64,000 bases of DNA from Pseudorasbora parva (GCF_024679245.1 NC_090180.1:16772507-16836506), one strand, 5' to 3'. Shown: positions 37,334 through 50,961, counted from the stretch's first letter. The notes: generated by a model not told the origin, from the sequence alone. Program-made: numbers and translations.

Positions 37334-37429
37334 TAAGCTGTCAGCCTTTTAATGTTTTGTTTAAGTCCACCAAATTTTAAGTTTTCTAGAGAAAATGGAT
37401 GTGATGTTTGCTTGTGAAGAACTCACTGA

Positions 37430-39670
37430 ATGTTGCAGATGATTGCCAGGGCGTCGCTGTTTAGTTGCTAAGGTGTGAGTGCTGAGTGTTTTAGCATATT
37501 GCTATTCAGTTTGTATGGTGTTTTCAGCTTGTTGTTAATGTATATGAAGTGTTTTTAGCATGTTTTCACTGTGGCTAGGGTGTTCTGAGTATTTAACACG
37601 TATTTTGATTGTGTGTTTTTTAAGCATGTTTCTGTTTAGCTGCTAAAGTGTTTTGAGTGTTTTAGCATGTTGCTATCAGTTTACAGGGTGTTTTAAGCAC
37701 ATACAAGAATGTTCAGAGTATGTGTAGCATATTGCAGTTCAGATGCTAAGTTAGAATTTGTTAACATGTTGCTAAGAGGTTCTAGCATGTTTTTACAATT
37801 TCCAGTGTGTAGTAATCTATTGTTTTACCGATGTTAAGGTAGTGTTTTTTTTTTTTACCATGTTGCTATTCTGTTGCTAGCTGTTGTGAGTTGTAGCATT
37901 TGCTAATTGTTATTAGACTGTTCTGAGTGTTTTAGCACATTATCCCTGTTTTCTAGAATGTTCTAAGTATTTGTAGCATATTGATATTCAGATCCTAAGG
38001 GATTTTTAGTGGGATTTTTTAGTAATGCTAGTTGTTAAAGTGTTCTGAGTGTTTTAGAATGTTGTATGTTTTATGCAGTTTGTATGGCATGTAGCATTTT
38101 GTTGAGGTGTATAAGTGTTTTAGCATGTTTCCAGTATGCCTACGGTGTTCTGTGTTTGAAGTATATTTTTTGATTCACTGTTTTTAATAGCATGTTGCTG
38201 TTAAACTGCTAAGGTGTTCTGATGCTTTAGCATGTTGCTATCAGCTTCTGTTCTGAGCATATGTAGCATATGGTGCTTCCCACTTGCCCCTGGTATTTAC
38301 GACTTCGTGGTGGCGTTCATGTACGTTCAAATCGTAAATACGATCTTTACAACATGACTTGAATGCACATGAATGCCACCACAAAGTCATAAATACCAGT
38401 GGTAAGTTTGGGATTTTCTTTAATGCTGCCTTCACGTGCTATCGGAATTATTGTAAATACGAGTTTCCGAAGTAAAAATCGCACGTCTTGAACGCCCTCT
38501 GATGTGGTGTTTACCACTGGAAAGTTCAGGAATCATTTTGATACCTAAGTTCCTGAGATAGGCGTGGCATAACCGTTAAAAATGGCGGATGGGAGACGAA
38601 TTTTTCATGGCAGGTGTTTTATTCGTTTTTTGTGCAACACTTTCATTGTCTTGTCGTTAAATTAGTACATATTTACATAAATTAACAATCATTTGAAGCA
38701 TATTGTGTATTTTAAACACATTGAAAATCGCATATAGTTGACCATCATTCCTGAATAGTGAGCAAGCTGACTATTTAGCAGTGGTACTGTCAGGCTTTGC
38801 TATTTACAACAAAGTAAGCTCGCATTGTAATATAAAAATTAGCCTAATATATAACAATACCGTTTACAGTGGCTTCATAGATTAATTAAAAAACGTAAAA
38901 GATTGAAAGTCACCTGATGCACATTCTTTGTTCTCCATTTTCTATAAACAGTGTTAACAAACCGTGCTGTTTTTGTGAAATTCATTAAACAAAAGTACAC
39001 CGCCATCTTGAGACTTGCCAAAAGAGACTCACCAAAGAGACTTGAATGCACATGATGTCGTAAACACGACTTCTCATCTCGTAAATACAAACATCTCAGT
39101 AGGACTTGAACGCACTAATATTGCAGTTGAAATGTTAAGGTAACATTTATTAGCATGTTGCTATTCAGTTAAGATGTTCTGAGTGTTTTTAGCATATTCT
39201 AGAGTGTTCTGAGTGTGTGTAGCATATTGCAGTTCAGAGGCTAAGGTAACATTTGATAGCATGTTGCTATTCAGTTAAGATGCAAGCTTAAGATCGCAGC
39301 TTTATGCCACCTTCTTGTGCTCTCGGAAATTTCGTACTTCCCACTTCTGAAGTCGCGATCACATGCTCATCGCATTCAAATTCATTCAAAGACTTAAGTT
39401 CATGTCCAATTTTTGAACTAGGACAGTCATATTTACGATAATTCCGTTAGCACATGTAGGCAGAATTAATTACATAGCGGAGTGGGAGCGGCATCAGACT
39501 CCGATTTTGAATAACAAAATAACCTTTTAAAATTCATAGACTACACTAATGAGTAGAGCATAAGTGCATAGTGGGGCATCTTTTGAGATGCGGCTTCTGT
39601 GTTTTTTAGCATGTTGCGGTTTTGTTGCTAGGGTGTTCTGAGTGTTTTAGCATGTTGCTATTCAGCCTTT
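37430..39670 (+). repeat. Degenerate satellite-like tract (GTTGCTAAGGTGTTCTGAGTG units) with two interruptions
   Basis: Units of the form GTGTTCTGAGTGTTTTAGCA followed by TGTTGCTATTCAG recur across 37430-38270, 39120-39290 and 39590-39670. Unit lengths vary around 60-100 bp. Two unrelated stretches, 38271-39115 and 39291-39590, break the tract. Both contain TCGTAAATACGA-type inverted motifs and so are probably copies of one inserted element. The original satellite was presumably continuous. Confidence 0.7.
38289..38400. repeat. Hairpin with about 32-bp arms
   Basis: CTGGTATTTACGACTTCGTG continuing into GTGGCGTTCATG pairs with CATGAATGCCACCACAAAG continuing into TCATAAATACCAG, with a roughly 45-base centre that includes CGTAAATACG. 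It lies within the stretch that interrupts the satellite tract and is probably the terminus of that insert. Confidence 0.75.
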
Positions 39671-40689
39671 GGGGATTGTTCACCCATTTTATAATCTGCC
39701 ACATGGAAATTGATTGCTTGGAAAAGTAATAACACACCTCTTCACACAACAATTTCAACGTTTGGGTAAATATAAGCTATATGAATGCTAATGTTACCTT
39801 AACAAGCACCAGTACCTAGTTATCTTTGCAAATTGACCATAATTTGTGGTGTCTGTTGTAGTTCCATTGAAGCTCTGTACGTTTAGACTGCAGTGGATGG
39901 AATGAGTAGCCCACAGGAGGTGGCTGACTGCAGCTGTGGTTTGAATGCGGTCTTTTTTAGACCACAACTAGATCTTGGCTCACTAGGCGCTCTTAGTCAC
40001 AGGTGACTCACACCTCTAATTGTTCACATTGTGTATGTTCTGAGACAACAGTTTTCCCAGTTTCTCTTTTATTAACACATGGCACATGTGCTCTGCATAT
40101 TTTCCTATAAATCAAAATGGATAGAAGTGCGTGTTTGTTTTTCGAACGGTGAAACCAAAGGTCCTGGGTCTTTCTACTCTTTTTTTCTTTTCTTAGCAGG
40201 CTGCTGTTGACATTATACAAATTCAACCATTGTTCACACGTCATTCAGGATCTTTAAAAATGAAGTTTATTGGCATGGATCTGAAAGGCTGGTTTACTGG
40301 AAACAATTAGCACGGTTCATAATAAATAAACTTTTCGTGGATGGCAACACTTAGATTGACTTGTAAATCTCACCGCCCATTTTAAAGAACTAGTCATCTT
40401 TTTGATCGATGTATCGTCTGTTTGTTTACTCCAAAACACATTAGCTAGACCAACCTAAAAAAAATATAGTGTTTTGGTGTCATTTGAGCTAGACAGTTTT
40501 GGAGATTTCTGTCTTTCTCCATCCAAGTAGATTGCAGCAGTATGCCTGTAATTTATGGAAGAATAAGAGACAAACTTAAAAATTGTAAATACATATATTA
40601 ATTCAAAAATGAAAATAATAAATAAGTTAATTACTTTTTTAAATTGCCAATAAATAGACAATTAAATAATAATACATTTACAAATAATT

Positions 40690-40985
40690 GATTAATTACT
40701 CACCCTCTTATCGTTGCAAACTCGTAAGACCTTCTTTCATCTTTGGAACACAAATATTTAGAGATATTTTCGATGAAATCCAAGAGCTTTCTGACCCCCC
40801 CATAGATTGCAACAAAATTTCTACCTTTAAGAAAGGTAGTAAAGACATTGGTGGTTTAACCTTAATGTTATGAAGTGACAAAAATACTTTTTTTGTGCAA
40901 AAATAAATAAAAATAACGACTTTATTCAACAATTTCTTCTGTGTGAGACTCAGACACTGTTCTCGTGAGAACCATGTTTTGTGTC
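40690..40985 (+). repeat. Fragment of a common teleost interspersed repeat
   Basis: The phrases TTACTCACCCTCTTATCGTT, TTTGGAACACAAAT and AACGACTTTATTCAACAATTT match a repeat widespread in fish genomes, recalled rather than searched. Short open frames on both strands within it are not genes. Its ends are unclear. Confidence 0.5.
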
Positions 40986-41035
40986 TTTAACTGAAGTAAC
41001 ATAATTTGATCTACTTTTTTTAAAAAAATTGAAAC

Positions 41036-41790
41036 GGTTACACTTTATTTAAAGGTGTCTTTGTTACACTGTAATTATTCATTGAAGTACTGAGTAATAA
41101 TAATTAACTACATGTACTTACTATATGGTGAGGGTACGATTAGTCTCATATAGCCAGACTTTCAGACTGACACAGAAGGTCTGGACTCCATTGTACTATT
41201 TGCAGCTTTCATTGGTCAAGGACCGTCCAAGAGGACATTTGACTAAAACGTAACGCAAGCAATCACCGTTCGTTTTGTTCCACGTCATGTTTAGGGTGTG
41301 AAAATGTAAAGTCGATGTCCCTGCAATAACAGAGCGCTGTGCATCTACAAATTATTAATTCAAGAACATTGTGCTAGTTAACTGCAACAATGGAGCTGCG
41401 AATTTCACATACTTTTGAAAATCCAGCATTTAGTTGATCCTAGGAAGCACTAAACACTCATTTTCACTGATGTAAACACAAGGGTGTTCGGAGTCGCCGC
41501 ATTTGTTTTCAAGCTCACCATTCAAAGAATGCAACGCACATGTTTTGTGGACATCCTGTATATTTCAACCAATCAGAGGACGACTTTGAAAATTCTGAAG
41601 TGTTTCTAGATAAGTGTGCCATGTGCATCAGTAATTAAGCCAACGATCTGTGGGCGTGACGTCTGAGACTTGGGTAGGGTTTGGGTTTGATTTAGGGTTA
41701 GTTGCATATAGTTATGCATACTGTAATGTTTTTACTGTAGTAAGTAAATGTAACATATGTAACCATGACACTATAAAATAAAGTGTTACC
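41036..41790. mobile_element. Inverted-repeat element with a nested element at 41142-41670
   Basis: The outer ends GGTTACACTTTATTTAAAGG and AAAATAAAGTGTTACC are inverted copies. The outer body (GTACTTACTATATGGTGAGG...GGTAGGGTTTGGG) is broken by an insert of about 529 bp. The insert starts AGTCTCATATAGCCAGAC and ends GTGACGTCTGAGACT, so it too has inverted ends (AGTCTCA/TGAGACT). The insert is therefore younger than the outer element. Confidence 0.65.
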
Positions 41791-41870
41791 AAAAAAACAC
41801 ATTGGTAATTAATTTCTGTAGTTATCCTTAATAACACTTTTGAAACCCAACATTAATAAAGGAAGTGTAT

Positions 41871-42262
41871 GTAAGATTGTGGCCAAAACTTTTACTGCAA
41901 TCACTTTCAAATGACTGTAGAGCGCTGTATCCCCTCTTCCCCTCCTCCCTGACTCGTGATTGCCAGATAGGCTGCAGGATCCAGCAGGAACGTTTGTAAC
42001 TGCAGCTGTGGTAACTAGAGCAGATCTGGCAACCAGGATGCAGAAACACTACTAACTTCATGATTGGTAGATCGGTGGAGGGCGGAGCTTCAGGCCAAAA
42101 CACAACATGTCAACATCAACATCAGATGAGGGCTGCAACAACGACTTTTAAATGACAATTTCCTGGCCAGACTACTGTTGTCATTGATATAAGTATTTGA
42201 AATGAACATGATTTCTTAATGGTAGTGACATATCAGGGCCATTTTATTATTATTTGAAATAT
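41871..42262 (+). repeat. About 390-bp repeat, copy 1 of 2
   Basis: This matches 55958-56332 in the same orientation along nearly its whole length. Shared blocks include GTAAGATTGTGGCCAAAAC, GATCCAGCAGGAACGTTTGT, GCTGCAGCTGTGGTAACTAG and GCTTCAGGCCAAAACACA. The first third differs most, by indels. It is a family of unknown class with no coding capacity. Confidence 0.85.
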
Positions 42263-42871
42263 ATTAATTAATTACATGCGTTCCTTTAAATCTAACCATA
42301 CCACAAAATCTATCCTAACCGTACCCGTATCCAACCTTAATAGCAGCAAACATTGCTGTAAAACACTGGTATTTGTGTTTTTATTGATCATTCATTTTTA
42401 TTCTGAAGTGGTTTTCTGCTTGAGAATGTCAACAAGATGGCTGCTAAGTGAACTAACTTGCCTCAAAGGACTTTGAACTTGCTCCAACTCTTCCAACAGA
42501 GTTTCGGAACGCAATTAGCGATCCATGTTCTTTGATGCTGTTTGTGTTTGAGAACTCACCAAAGTGCAAGTGAAATCATGATTGGTAACATAAATAAATG
42601 ATTAGAAGTTGTTGTTTTTTTTTACCGCATTTTGTCATTTTGAGCCACATTCTATTATAAATGACAAGTAAACAATTTTTTTAAATGACTTTTTTAATAC
42701 TTTGCTAGTTTTACACGATCACTCTAGTGTGTAGTTACATTTTTAATAGATAAATGAAATTCAGTTGGTGAAACGATCGTTTATTTATTCAATTATTAAT
42801 TATCAGTTTTAGCCAACATATCTGTATTGGGGCAGCTCTAATTAACATTCTCCTTCTGTGTCCCTCGTTAG

Positions 42872-43025
42872 TCACTAAAGGGCAGCAGGAGGAGACGGAG
42901 GACGCCTCTGCCGTGGCAGTTTCAGCAGAGGGGGAGGAAGAGGAGCAGCCGTCATCCCTTCTTCCTGCGAGCCCCGAGACGGGGGCGGCACAAACATCAT
43001 CAGCCTCTGGAGAAGCTAAAAGCAG
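42872..43025 (+). CDS. kmt2c: kmt2c coding exon 3: acidic/Ser-rich linker
   Basis: The exon begins after the acceptor GTGTCCCTCGTTAG and ends at the donor AAAAGCAG|GTCAGA. With the carried-over G it reads V-T-K-G-Q-Q-E-E-T-E-D-A-S-A-V and continues acidic (EGEEEEQPSS), then Ser/Thr/Ala-rich to EAKS. It occupies the place of the KMT2C linker between the acidic ET-rich segment and the first zinc ligands. That linker is poorly conserved, apart from its acidic start and the EAK-S end. It is 154 bp long and leaves two bases. No domain is present; assignment rests on frame, splice sites and position. Confidence 0.88.
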
Positions 43026-43519
43026 GTCAGAGCAGCATCCTCTCGCCAGGCTGAGTCACTGCTGGCGTGGGAAGCGTGCGTGTGTGTCGGTGTGAATGTT
43101 TGTGAATGGCTTCGTGTTTTAAGCTTTTTTGACTGTTACGCCTTTCCACCAAGATCTCAAAATGGAAGGTCAAACTATAAATGCCCGTTAGCGCACACGT
43201 GCTGAAGTATGTGTGTACACAGTTCTGTCTTGACATGGGGGATGGGCACATGATCAGCTTAATAAAAGAGCATTCTGGGTAAAGAAGACTGCAGTGCAGG
43301 AACCCAGGAGTAAGTGCTGCCGTGGCACAGCCCTCCAGCTCGAAGAGTTGACTGTGCTTCCAGGAGCACAAAGATCAGGAAGGTGCTTCATAAGGCCAAC
43401 TGCAGCATTCATGCAAATTTTCTGTTTACATTCCCAAAATGTGCAATATGCTGACAGTACTGTATCCCACAATGCAATGTACTCAGTTTGACCTCTTGAT
43501 TTCTAATGTGACTTATGAC

Positions 43520-44386
<867 letters not shown>

Positions 44387-45029
44387 CTTACGACAGAGAA
44401 TATTGATGATATTTCTAACATTACTGGCTATAAGTGGAACACTTCTGTGTCATTCATTGTTCAGAATAGAATAGTTGCTTAGATACTGCTAATACAATGC
44501 ATTTAGAATTTTTGTTCTGTTGGATTTACACACCCAGCAAGTTTTGTGATGTTGGACTGTGATACATTTGGCGCTACACAAACATTTAATTCTGAATCTG
44601 GACACATCTTTTTCTTTGAGTCCCATCTCTGGGTTTGTTGGTATGTATGCACCGTGTCTGTTTGTTTATGCTCTCAGCTGAATGTGCCTCAATGTTGATG
44701 TTACACTACAAATTTAAGGTTCCCCTGCCACACATGCACAAACATACATAAACACACAAACCCCTGTCCAAACAGTGAACTCACCACGGCCGCAGGTCTC
44801 CCAGGCTTCAGTCCATGAAAGATTGCTAACAGACTGAAAGATGGCTTTTTAGGATGGTCTGTACTGCCCATGAGGGCCAATGATTTGGGGACCAATTTTA
44901 TATCTGAGGGCTGAATGATATTTTCAGTTCTTAGTTTAAGTTGTGATGTCAAGGAGGTTTGTTGTGTTGACAATACTACATTATTTTGAGGATTTGTTAC
45001 AATGGTCAAAGATTATTATCTTTGCATCA

Positions 45030-45634
45030 TCTCAATTACTGTAACTGAGTTGGAGAAGACACTACAATTAAATACTGAGTCTGTTGATTGAAATACGTGT
45101 CTGTTCCAGTGAGTCACCTCGCGAGTGTCACAGCACTGAGCACTAACTGCAGGAGTTAGATTACATTTAATGTCACGAGCTGATGAGCTCTCATGATGAG
45201 AGCTGAGGTAATCGCGACCACATTCGTGGCATACATTCACAACGCGTGTTCAGTCTGGCGCGTTTTCAGTTCATAGACTTTCATAGAAACTAATTTGAGA
45301 AGTTAAAACACTTACATTGCTTAGCATAGTTTAGTTTCCATAAATGCCTGCAGCAGCGAGCTTAACTGTGAGTGCGATCTCCCATACCCCATGCGCGGGT
45401 GTAAAACATGAGGAAATAGCTCCCTCTGCTGGCTGTAGTCTTTAGCCTTTGACCAAAAATTCCTCCGATGTCGCAAATATCGCCAATTTGCGTCATCAGA
45501 GGAATTTTTCCCGAAATAATATGCCTAAATCTCTTGTCTCGGGGGGATATGAGGAAGGGAAGCACAAGAATTTAAATATACTCCAGGGTTTCTACTGATA
45601 CAAAGCCATATGCTAATCGCTGAAGTAACCCTTT
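45030..45634 (-). mobile_element. Left-truncated inverted copy of the element at 62155-62936
   Basis: The right end, GCTAATCGCTGAAGTAACCCTT, is the inverted counterpart of AAGGGTTACTTCAGCGATT at 62155. Further matches run inward on the opposite strand. They include CTTGTCTCGGGGGGATATG, CTGTAGTCTTTAGCC (weaker), TCAGTCTGGCGCGTTTTCAG, GTTAGATTACATT and AGAAGACACTACAATTAAA. The outer left terminus is missing. Confidence 0.78.
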
Positions 45635-46436
45635 AAATATTATATAGCTATTCTTTGAGCGAAGTGGTCTCCTCACTTTTATGTTTCAGTGAAAATATAG
45701 TGGAGTTTTGGTTTAATTGTTAAATATTTTCCAATTATCAGAGAGCGTATAAATAAAAGACAGCATATGTGAATTCTAACACTTCCACATCCTTTTCAGT
45801 AGTAGAAACTTTGGTCTTGCAACTTGCTTTTGTCTCTTGTCTCCCCTGCCCCTTTGAAAGTGAAAGTGCCCTTTTCGATCACACTACTGTGCCCCCACGA
45901 ACGCGATTTCAACCGAGGGGGACCACCCCCTGGCCCCCTGGAATGCAGTGGAACGCCACTGTATTATTAATTTGTTCACGTTACTCAAATACTGTGTTTT
46001 GCAAGCTACGGAGAAAATGGAAGCCAGGCAACACACAAGTGATCGATCCCCAGTGGCACCATCACTACACACATTCTAAGGGTAATCCAGGGTAATTCCT
46101 CATACCCCTTTGTTCCAAGTGTGATCCCGAAAAATTCTTGTTTGAAGGGCTATCTGGCCCTTTCTCTTGCCCTTACCACTCCAGCCAAAAGAGAATTGAG
46201 ACACCCCTACCCCTTCACTTGAATGCTAAAAACGAAGGGGTAGAAAAGGGATTGGGCCTTAGAGACTCTAAACTCGGGTAGGTTTTTATGTGCAGGTGTG
46301 ATTCTATTGCAGTGTACTTCAGTTATTTTAAATGTATGGTACACATTTAAATATATACATTTATTGTTATTGCTGATATTATTCCTTAAATGTGTTTTTA
46401 GAAAGCCACTGATAATAAAAAATATCTTTATGCTAG

Positions 46437-46530
46437 TGCTGTCAAATCTGTTAATCGCATCCAAAATAAAAGTTCCATACATTATGTAAACACAACATTT
46501 TATTTTTGGATTTTAATCAATTTGACAGCA
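46437..46530. mobile_element. 94-bp inverted-repeat element
   Basis: TGCTGTCAAATCTGTTAATC and GATTTTAATCAATTTGACAGCA form imperfect inverted ends, with ATCCAAAATAAA and TTTATTTTTGGAT inside them. A partial relative with GATTAATCGTGACTAATCAC and ATCCAAAATAAAAGTTTGTG lies at 47221-47270. It resembles the abundant fish MITEs ending in GTGCTGTCAAA. Confidence 0.7.
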
Positions 46531-47822
46531 GTTTCGAAGGTAAACTTATATGCCTTTCCAAAAAAGCACATATGGAGACTCCAAAAGGACACCAAATAAC
46601 CAAATGATTCAAGGAGACCATATAACTCATATATTTATGCACACCAGCACTGTTCAGAATGTACAGTTTATAGTATGTATACATATACATACAAGTCAAG
46701 TTGCAATACCAAACAAGACCACATGGAGATCCAAAAAACCTAAACCAACGTACTTCCTTGACATGACTGTATTTACTATAGTAAATGGATCCATTAAGAA
46801 TTACTAAACACAGCAACATACACTTGACAGATAAAAGCATTATCCTGAATGTGTGTGGAAACCATGTGAATATACTGAAATGTATCTGTGCATAAATACA
46901 ATGTGTTTGCTTGTGCATCAATATAACAAACTCACATGCAATTATTGTACGACTCCTGTGCGCCACCACAATCCTCCTTGCAATACTTTACTAGCAAATA
47001 GCTGGTTTGCTTAACACTGTTTCTCTGCTGGATTTTTTTTACCATTTGGCCATACAGCGGTGGGATGTTTTGACATTCTGTTTTTCACACAGCGCGATGA
47101 CATTCTGTATTTCACACAGCGTAATGCATGAGTGCTCACACATATCAATCACAGAATATGAGAGAGCTTGTGATTTAAAGCTAAACACACACTGGGATGA
47201 ATTATGAATTATTATATTAAACGATTAATCGTGACTAATCACATCCAAAATAAAAGTTTGTGTTTACATAATATATATATATATTTCATATATAGATATA
47301 TTTCATGTGCTTCAGTAATTTATGTTATTTGGGTTTATTATTTTAATGCATTTTAAATTGTTTTGTATTTTTTGCATACCTTTACGCGTTATTGTTAATG
47401 ACTATAGCATGCCATGTGCACTTATAATAAACAGTATTGTATTGTGCATTGGTTTTTTATCATGTAACAGGCTTTTACATTCATCTTCAAAACAGATCTG
47501 TGTTGTGCTTGAACACCCTTCAGCTGTTATAAAATCACGTTATACCATAGTTTGTCTGAATACTTTATTCTGATTATTATTTTCCTGCCAAAGTCTGAGC
47601 TGCTGTTATATGCATGTAGTTTTATATGTTAAACATTGTGTAAAAATAGGTATTATTTTATTGCTGTAATATAAAATTTGCTGTATACAACACAAAGTGT
47701 TGTAATTTTGCTTCATTTACATTTACATTTCTTTAAAAACACATTACGATGCACATGTTCAGAATGGTAGCATTTGCCATCTCGTTTCATTTGCTAACAG
47801 CATTCCTCTCATCTCCTCACAG

Positions 47823-48008
47823 CGAACAGCTCTGTGCCTTCTGTTACTGTGGTGGTCGAAGCCTGTTGGGCCAGGGGGATCTGAAGCCATTCAGGGTCAC
47901 GCCCGGATACGACCCTCCACTCCGACAATCCTCGACAGAAGAGGGCCATGACCATGACGACAAGAGTGGGGCTGCCAGCCAATCAGGGAGGCACAGGGGC
48001 CCAGAGAG
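47823..48008 (+). CDS. kmt2c: kmt2c coding exon 4: first zinc ligands of extended PHD finger 1
   Basis: After the acceptor CATCTCCTCACAG the frame reads S-E-Q-L-C-A-F-C-Y-C-G-G, then LLGQGDLKPFRVTPGYDPP. This is the hallmark start of the C2HC pre-PHD part of KMT2C extended PHD 1, whose first zinc pair is the C-A-F-C motif. The rest (about 35 residues) is polar, rich in His, Asp, Ser and Gly, and corresponds to a poorly conserved loop. The exon ends GGCCCAGAGAG|GTAAGC. It is 186 bp long, and the two carried-in bases plus two left-over bases fit both neighbours. In vertebrate KMT2C this finger belongs to the N-terminal reader cluster. This is the most diagnostic exon in the window. Confidence 0.95.
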
Positions 48009-49325
48009 GTAAGCTGATTGGCTGGGGTGAGGGGGCTGTCGTATGATATCAGCTGTGATGTGTATGTAATGTAATGTTTTAAATGAGCTCAGCTAAAAGG
48101 GGCTTCTCTCACGACAACACAACTCTTTTTTTTTTTTTTTATCTTGGTCGGCCCCTGTGAAATAGATCAGATGGTATTGGCCACTGTTAGAGAGAGGAAA
48201 GTGTTACACGAGCTAAAGCATGTGCGTATGCGGGTTTGCACTCTCAGTGACGTTGTATGTAAGGGCTGTTCTGATCGGTAGGCCTGTTGCAGGCAGCATG
48301 GCACTGAAGCCTGACGTCACTGGTTGAATCACCCTCATCTGGATGAAATTTCAGGCAGAGACTGAATACGGATCATTCCAGTTGAAAATTGCACTCATTG
48401 CTCTAGTATGTGTGTGTTTTTGCTTAATATCCTGGAGACAGACTCATGTGAAGCAAACAGCATTTGTCCTAAAGTGACCCTCTGCGTCGTCTCAACAAAT
48501 GGCAATGCTTATTTGTCCCACATACTTTGATTTAAAGCACATTTTACCTCTTCATTGTCTCCTATAGCCATGATATGTTTCTATTACTAGTAGTGGTGTA
48601 TACGGCCTTTCACGTTTAGGGTTAGTAAGATTAAATGTTTTAAAAGAAGTCTCAATTTAACCATTGTTTTCTGTTTTAATATAATGTAAAATGTTATTTA
48701 TTTCTGTGATGTCTAAAGACGAATTTTTAGCAGCCATTACTCCAATCTTCAGTGTCACATGATCCTTTAAGGTTAGCTGAACACTAGTCAATGAGAAGTG
48801 GCCCAAATTTTAATTCTTTGGTAGGATGCAGAAAACTCCACAGGAAGTGGCAAAGTCATACAGTCTGTGATGGACAGATCATTAACAGGGCTAGTGGTAA
48901 TTATGTCGGTTAGGAAATCTAAACGTTCGCCTATTATTCATCAACCTCAAAAGTGGCTTATCTTTTGAAACATTAACCTAAATAAATCTAAATTACTACA
49001 GCACTTACTGCATGATATTTAACTTGCAAGTCTGCGTCATCAAATTAATCTTTACAGCTGACACTGACTCAGAAAACACTAGTTTATTAATGAGATATTA
49101 AAATGTTCAGACGGTCTCCTTTCTGTTTTCTTTGTTCTCTTAATTTATATTTTAAAGGCTTAGTTATATTTTTAAAGGCTAGTATTTTTCTGTAACATAG
49201 AACAATGTTAGAAATGTTACATATAATATTCTATCTCAGCCCTGAAACTCAAACCATGTTCCGAATCCACCACCCAGTACATATTAATGTAATTAAATTA
49301 GTATCATGCATGTGCAACTAGTCAA

Positions 49326-50754
49326 TGACTACGTTTATGGACAGCAGTAATCTAATTATTGACCTTATTCTAAATAAGACAATATTCTGATTAAGGTGTT
49401 TACATGAGTTGCTTTTAGAGTACTCCATTCATGTTCCCGTTTTACATGTGAAAGAACATAGATCGATTATGGCACGTCATTACGTCCCCATGCCACGCCA
49501 TTACGTCCCCATGCCACGCTATGTTCTCCAACATCCAATCATAGCGTGACTTTGGCAGGTCTGTTAATTTTATGGGCTCAGGAAACCCGCTAACTTCACC
49601 TGCAGGTGTCGCTGTTGGACAGTGTTACTTTACATTAAGAAGTATAAAAAACATGCGTTTTTATAATGTTTTATATACATTTACGTTGATTTATTTTTGT
49701 AATTTTATGTATTGTCTCTTTTTGTTTTTTTGAAAAGAACCTACCCCTCTTTCCTCCTTATTGACAGCCTACATTTATAATAATAGCTTTGATTAATGAT
49801 GAAAAAGGTTTAAAAATCGTGACTGTTTGGATTGTTTTTCCTGCCGTCGAGCCACAGGCGTTCACTGAATGACCCATCTGGTACAAACTCATTGTATTTT
49901 ACTTTTACAATGAGCATAATAATTACAACAAAAATAATAATATAGAGAGAGGATGCAGTGTTCAGAATAAACAGTCAAGTACAACACACACCACCCATAG
50001 CAACGCGTTATGGCAACGACATTTCAGACTGACAGATACGTAAAAGATAAACGGGACTTTTCCGCCATTTGTTACTGGTTTGTAGACGTTGTTATAATAA
50101 TTGTAATTCCAATTCTGTTTTATTGGCCACAATATTATCAATGATTGTTGAAAGGGGCACTTTTGATTAATTTTCAAAAAGGGCAGAGGCTCGAACCCAC
50201 AAAGCCTCCCCTCTGCACTTCCCTGGTGTGCGTTACACACACCGCCCATAGCAACGCGTTATGGCAACGACATTTCAGACTGACAGATACGTAAAAGATA
50301 AACGGGACTTATCCGCCATTTGTTACTGGTTTGTAGACGTTGTTATAATAATTATAATTCCAATTCTGTTATATTGGCCACAATATTATCGATGATTGTT
50401 GAAAGGGGCACTTTTGATTAATTTTCAAAAAGGCCAGGGGTTCGAACCCACAAAGCCTCCCCTCTGCACTTCCCTGTTATTAGTAACGTTATGTGTCCTG
50501 TCACAAAATGCGGCGAAATCTCCGACACGACATTAATAGTTCGATTAAAGTGTGTACATGTCTGTAATGCTCTCCGATAATGCGACTAAAATAGGCATAC
50601 TCCACATGTCTTAATCTGATTTATGTTTAGTTAGATTATGACTTTAATCAGATTAAGGTAATTAGAAATCGCTGTCTACATGGTAGCCTCTTAATCAGAG
50701 TATTGTCTTAATCAGATTAATATCGGAGTATTGTTGTCCATGTAAACGTAGTCA
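49326..50754. mobile_element. 1.43-kb inverted-repeat element containing a 251-bp tandem duplication
   Basis: The left end TGACTACGTTTATGGACAGC and right end TGTCCATGTAAACGTAGTCA are inverted copies, and similarity continues inward (AAGACAATATTCTGATTAAG against its inverse). Inside, the unit at about 49984-50234 is repeated at 50235-50485 with a 251-bp period and few differences. Each unit runs from CACCCATAGCAACGCGTTAT to CCTCCCCTCTGCACTTCCCT. A 21-bp duplication (CCATTACGTCCCCATGCCAC) lies near 49478-49519. There is no transposase. Confidence 0.8.
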
Positions 50755-50899
50755 ATTAGAAATTGGAGCTAGCCCATTTATTTATTTTGTGAAACTGACA
50801 CACTGACTGTTATCTATTGCATATTTAAGGGGAAAATACAGTAAAACCAGTAATATTGTGGTGAAATGTAATTGTGGTATAAAATGTAAATGTAATTGT

Positions 50900-50901
<2 letters not shown>

Positions 50902-50961
<60 letters not shown>
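50902..50961. repeat. (TA)n microsatellite
   Basis: About 30 uninterrupted TA units, followed by a short AATATTATATTATA stretch. Confidence 0.95.

Larger units (their letters stand above)
32561..42871 (+). other. kmt2c: kmt2c intron after coding exon 2 (about 10.3 kb)
   Basis: The intron contains several repeats, listed separately. The first 600 bp (to about 33190) are relatively G+C-rich, non-repetitive by eye, and open in several frames without recognisable protein; they could be conserved regulatory sequence. No extra coding exon is required by the splice phases. Stretches at 33190-34000, 39670-40690 and 42280-42850 hold nothing I can name. Confidence 0.8.

Noticed and set aside
46517..46969. 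150-codon minus-strand open frame, the longest on that strand
   Set aside because: Low-complexity hydrophobic and His-rich translation in AT-rich intron, overlapped by an equally long frame on the other strand; no homology recognised.
50160..50480. GGTTCGAACCC-like B box suggesting a tRNA or SINE head
   Set aside because: No cloverleaf and no A box at proper spacing; it is part of the 251-bp unit within a DNA element, and the other unit has a changed B-box-like sequence.
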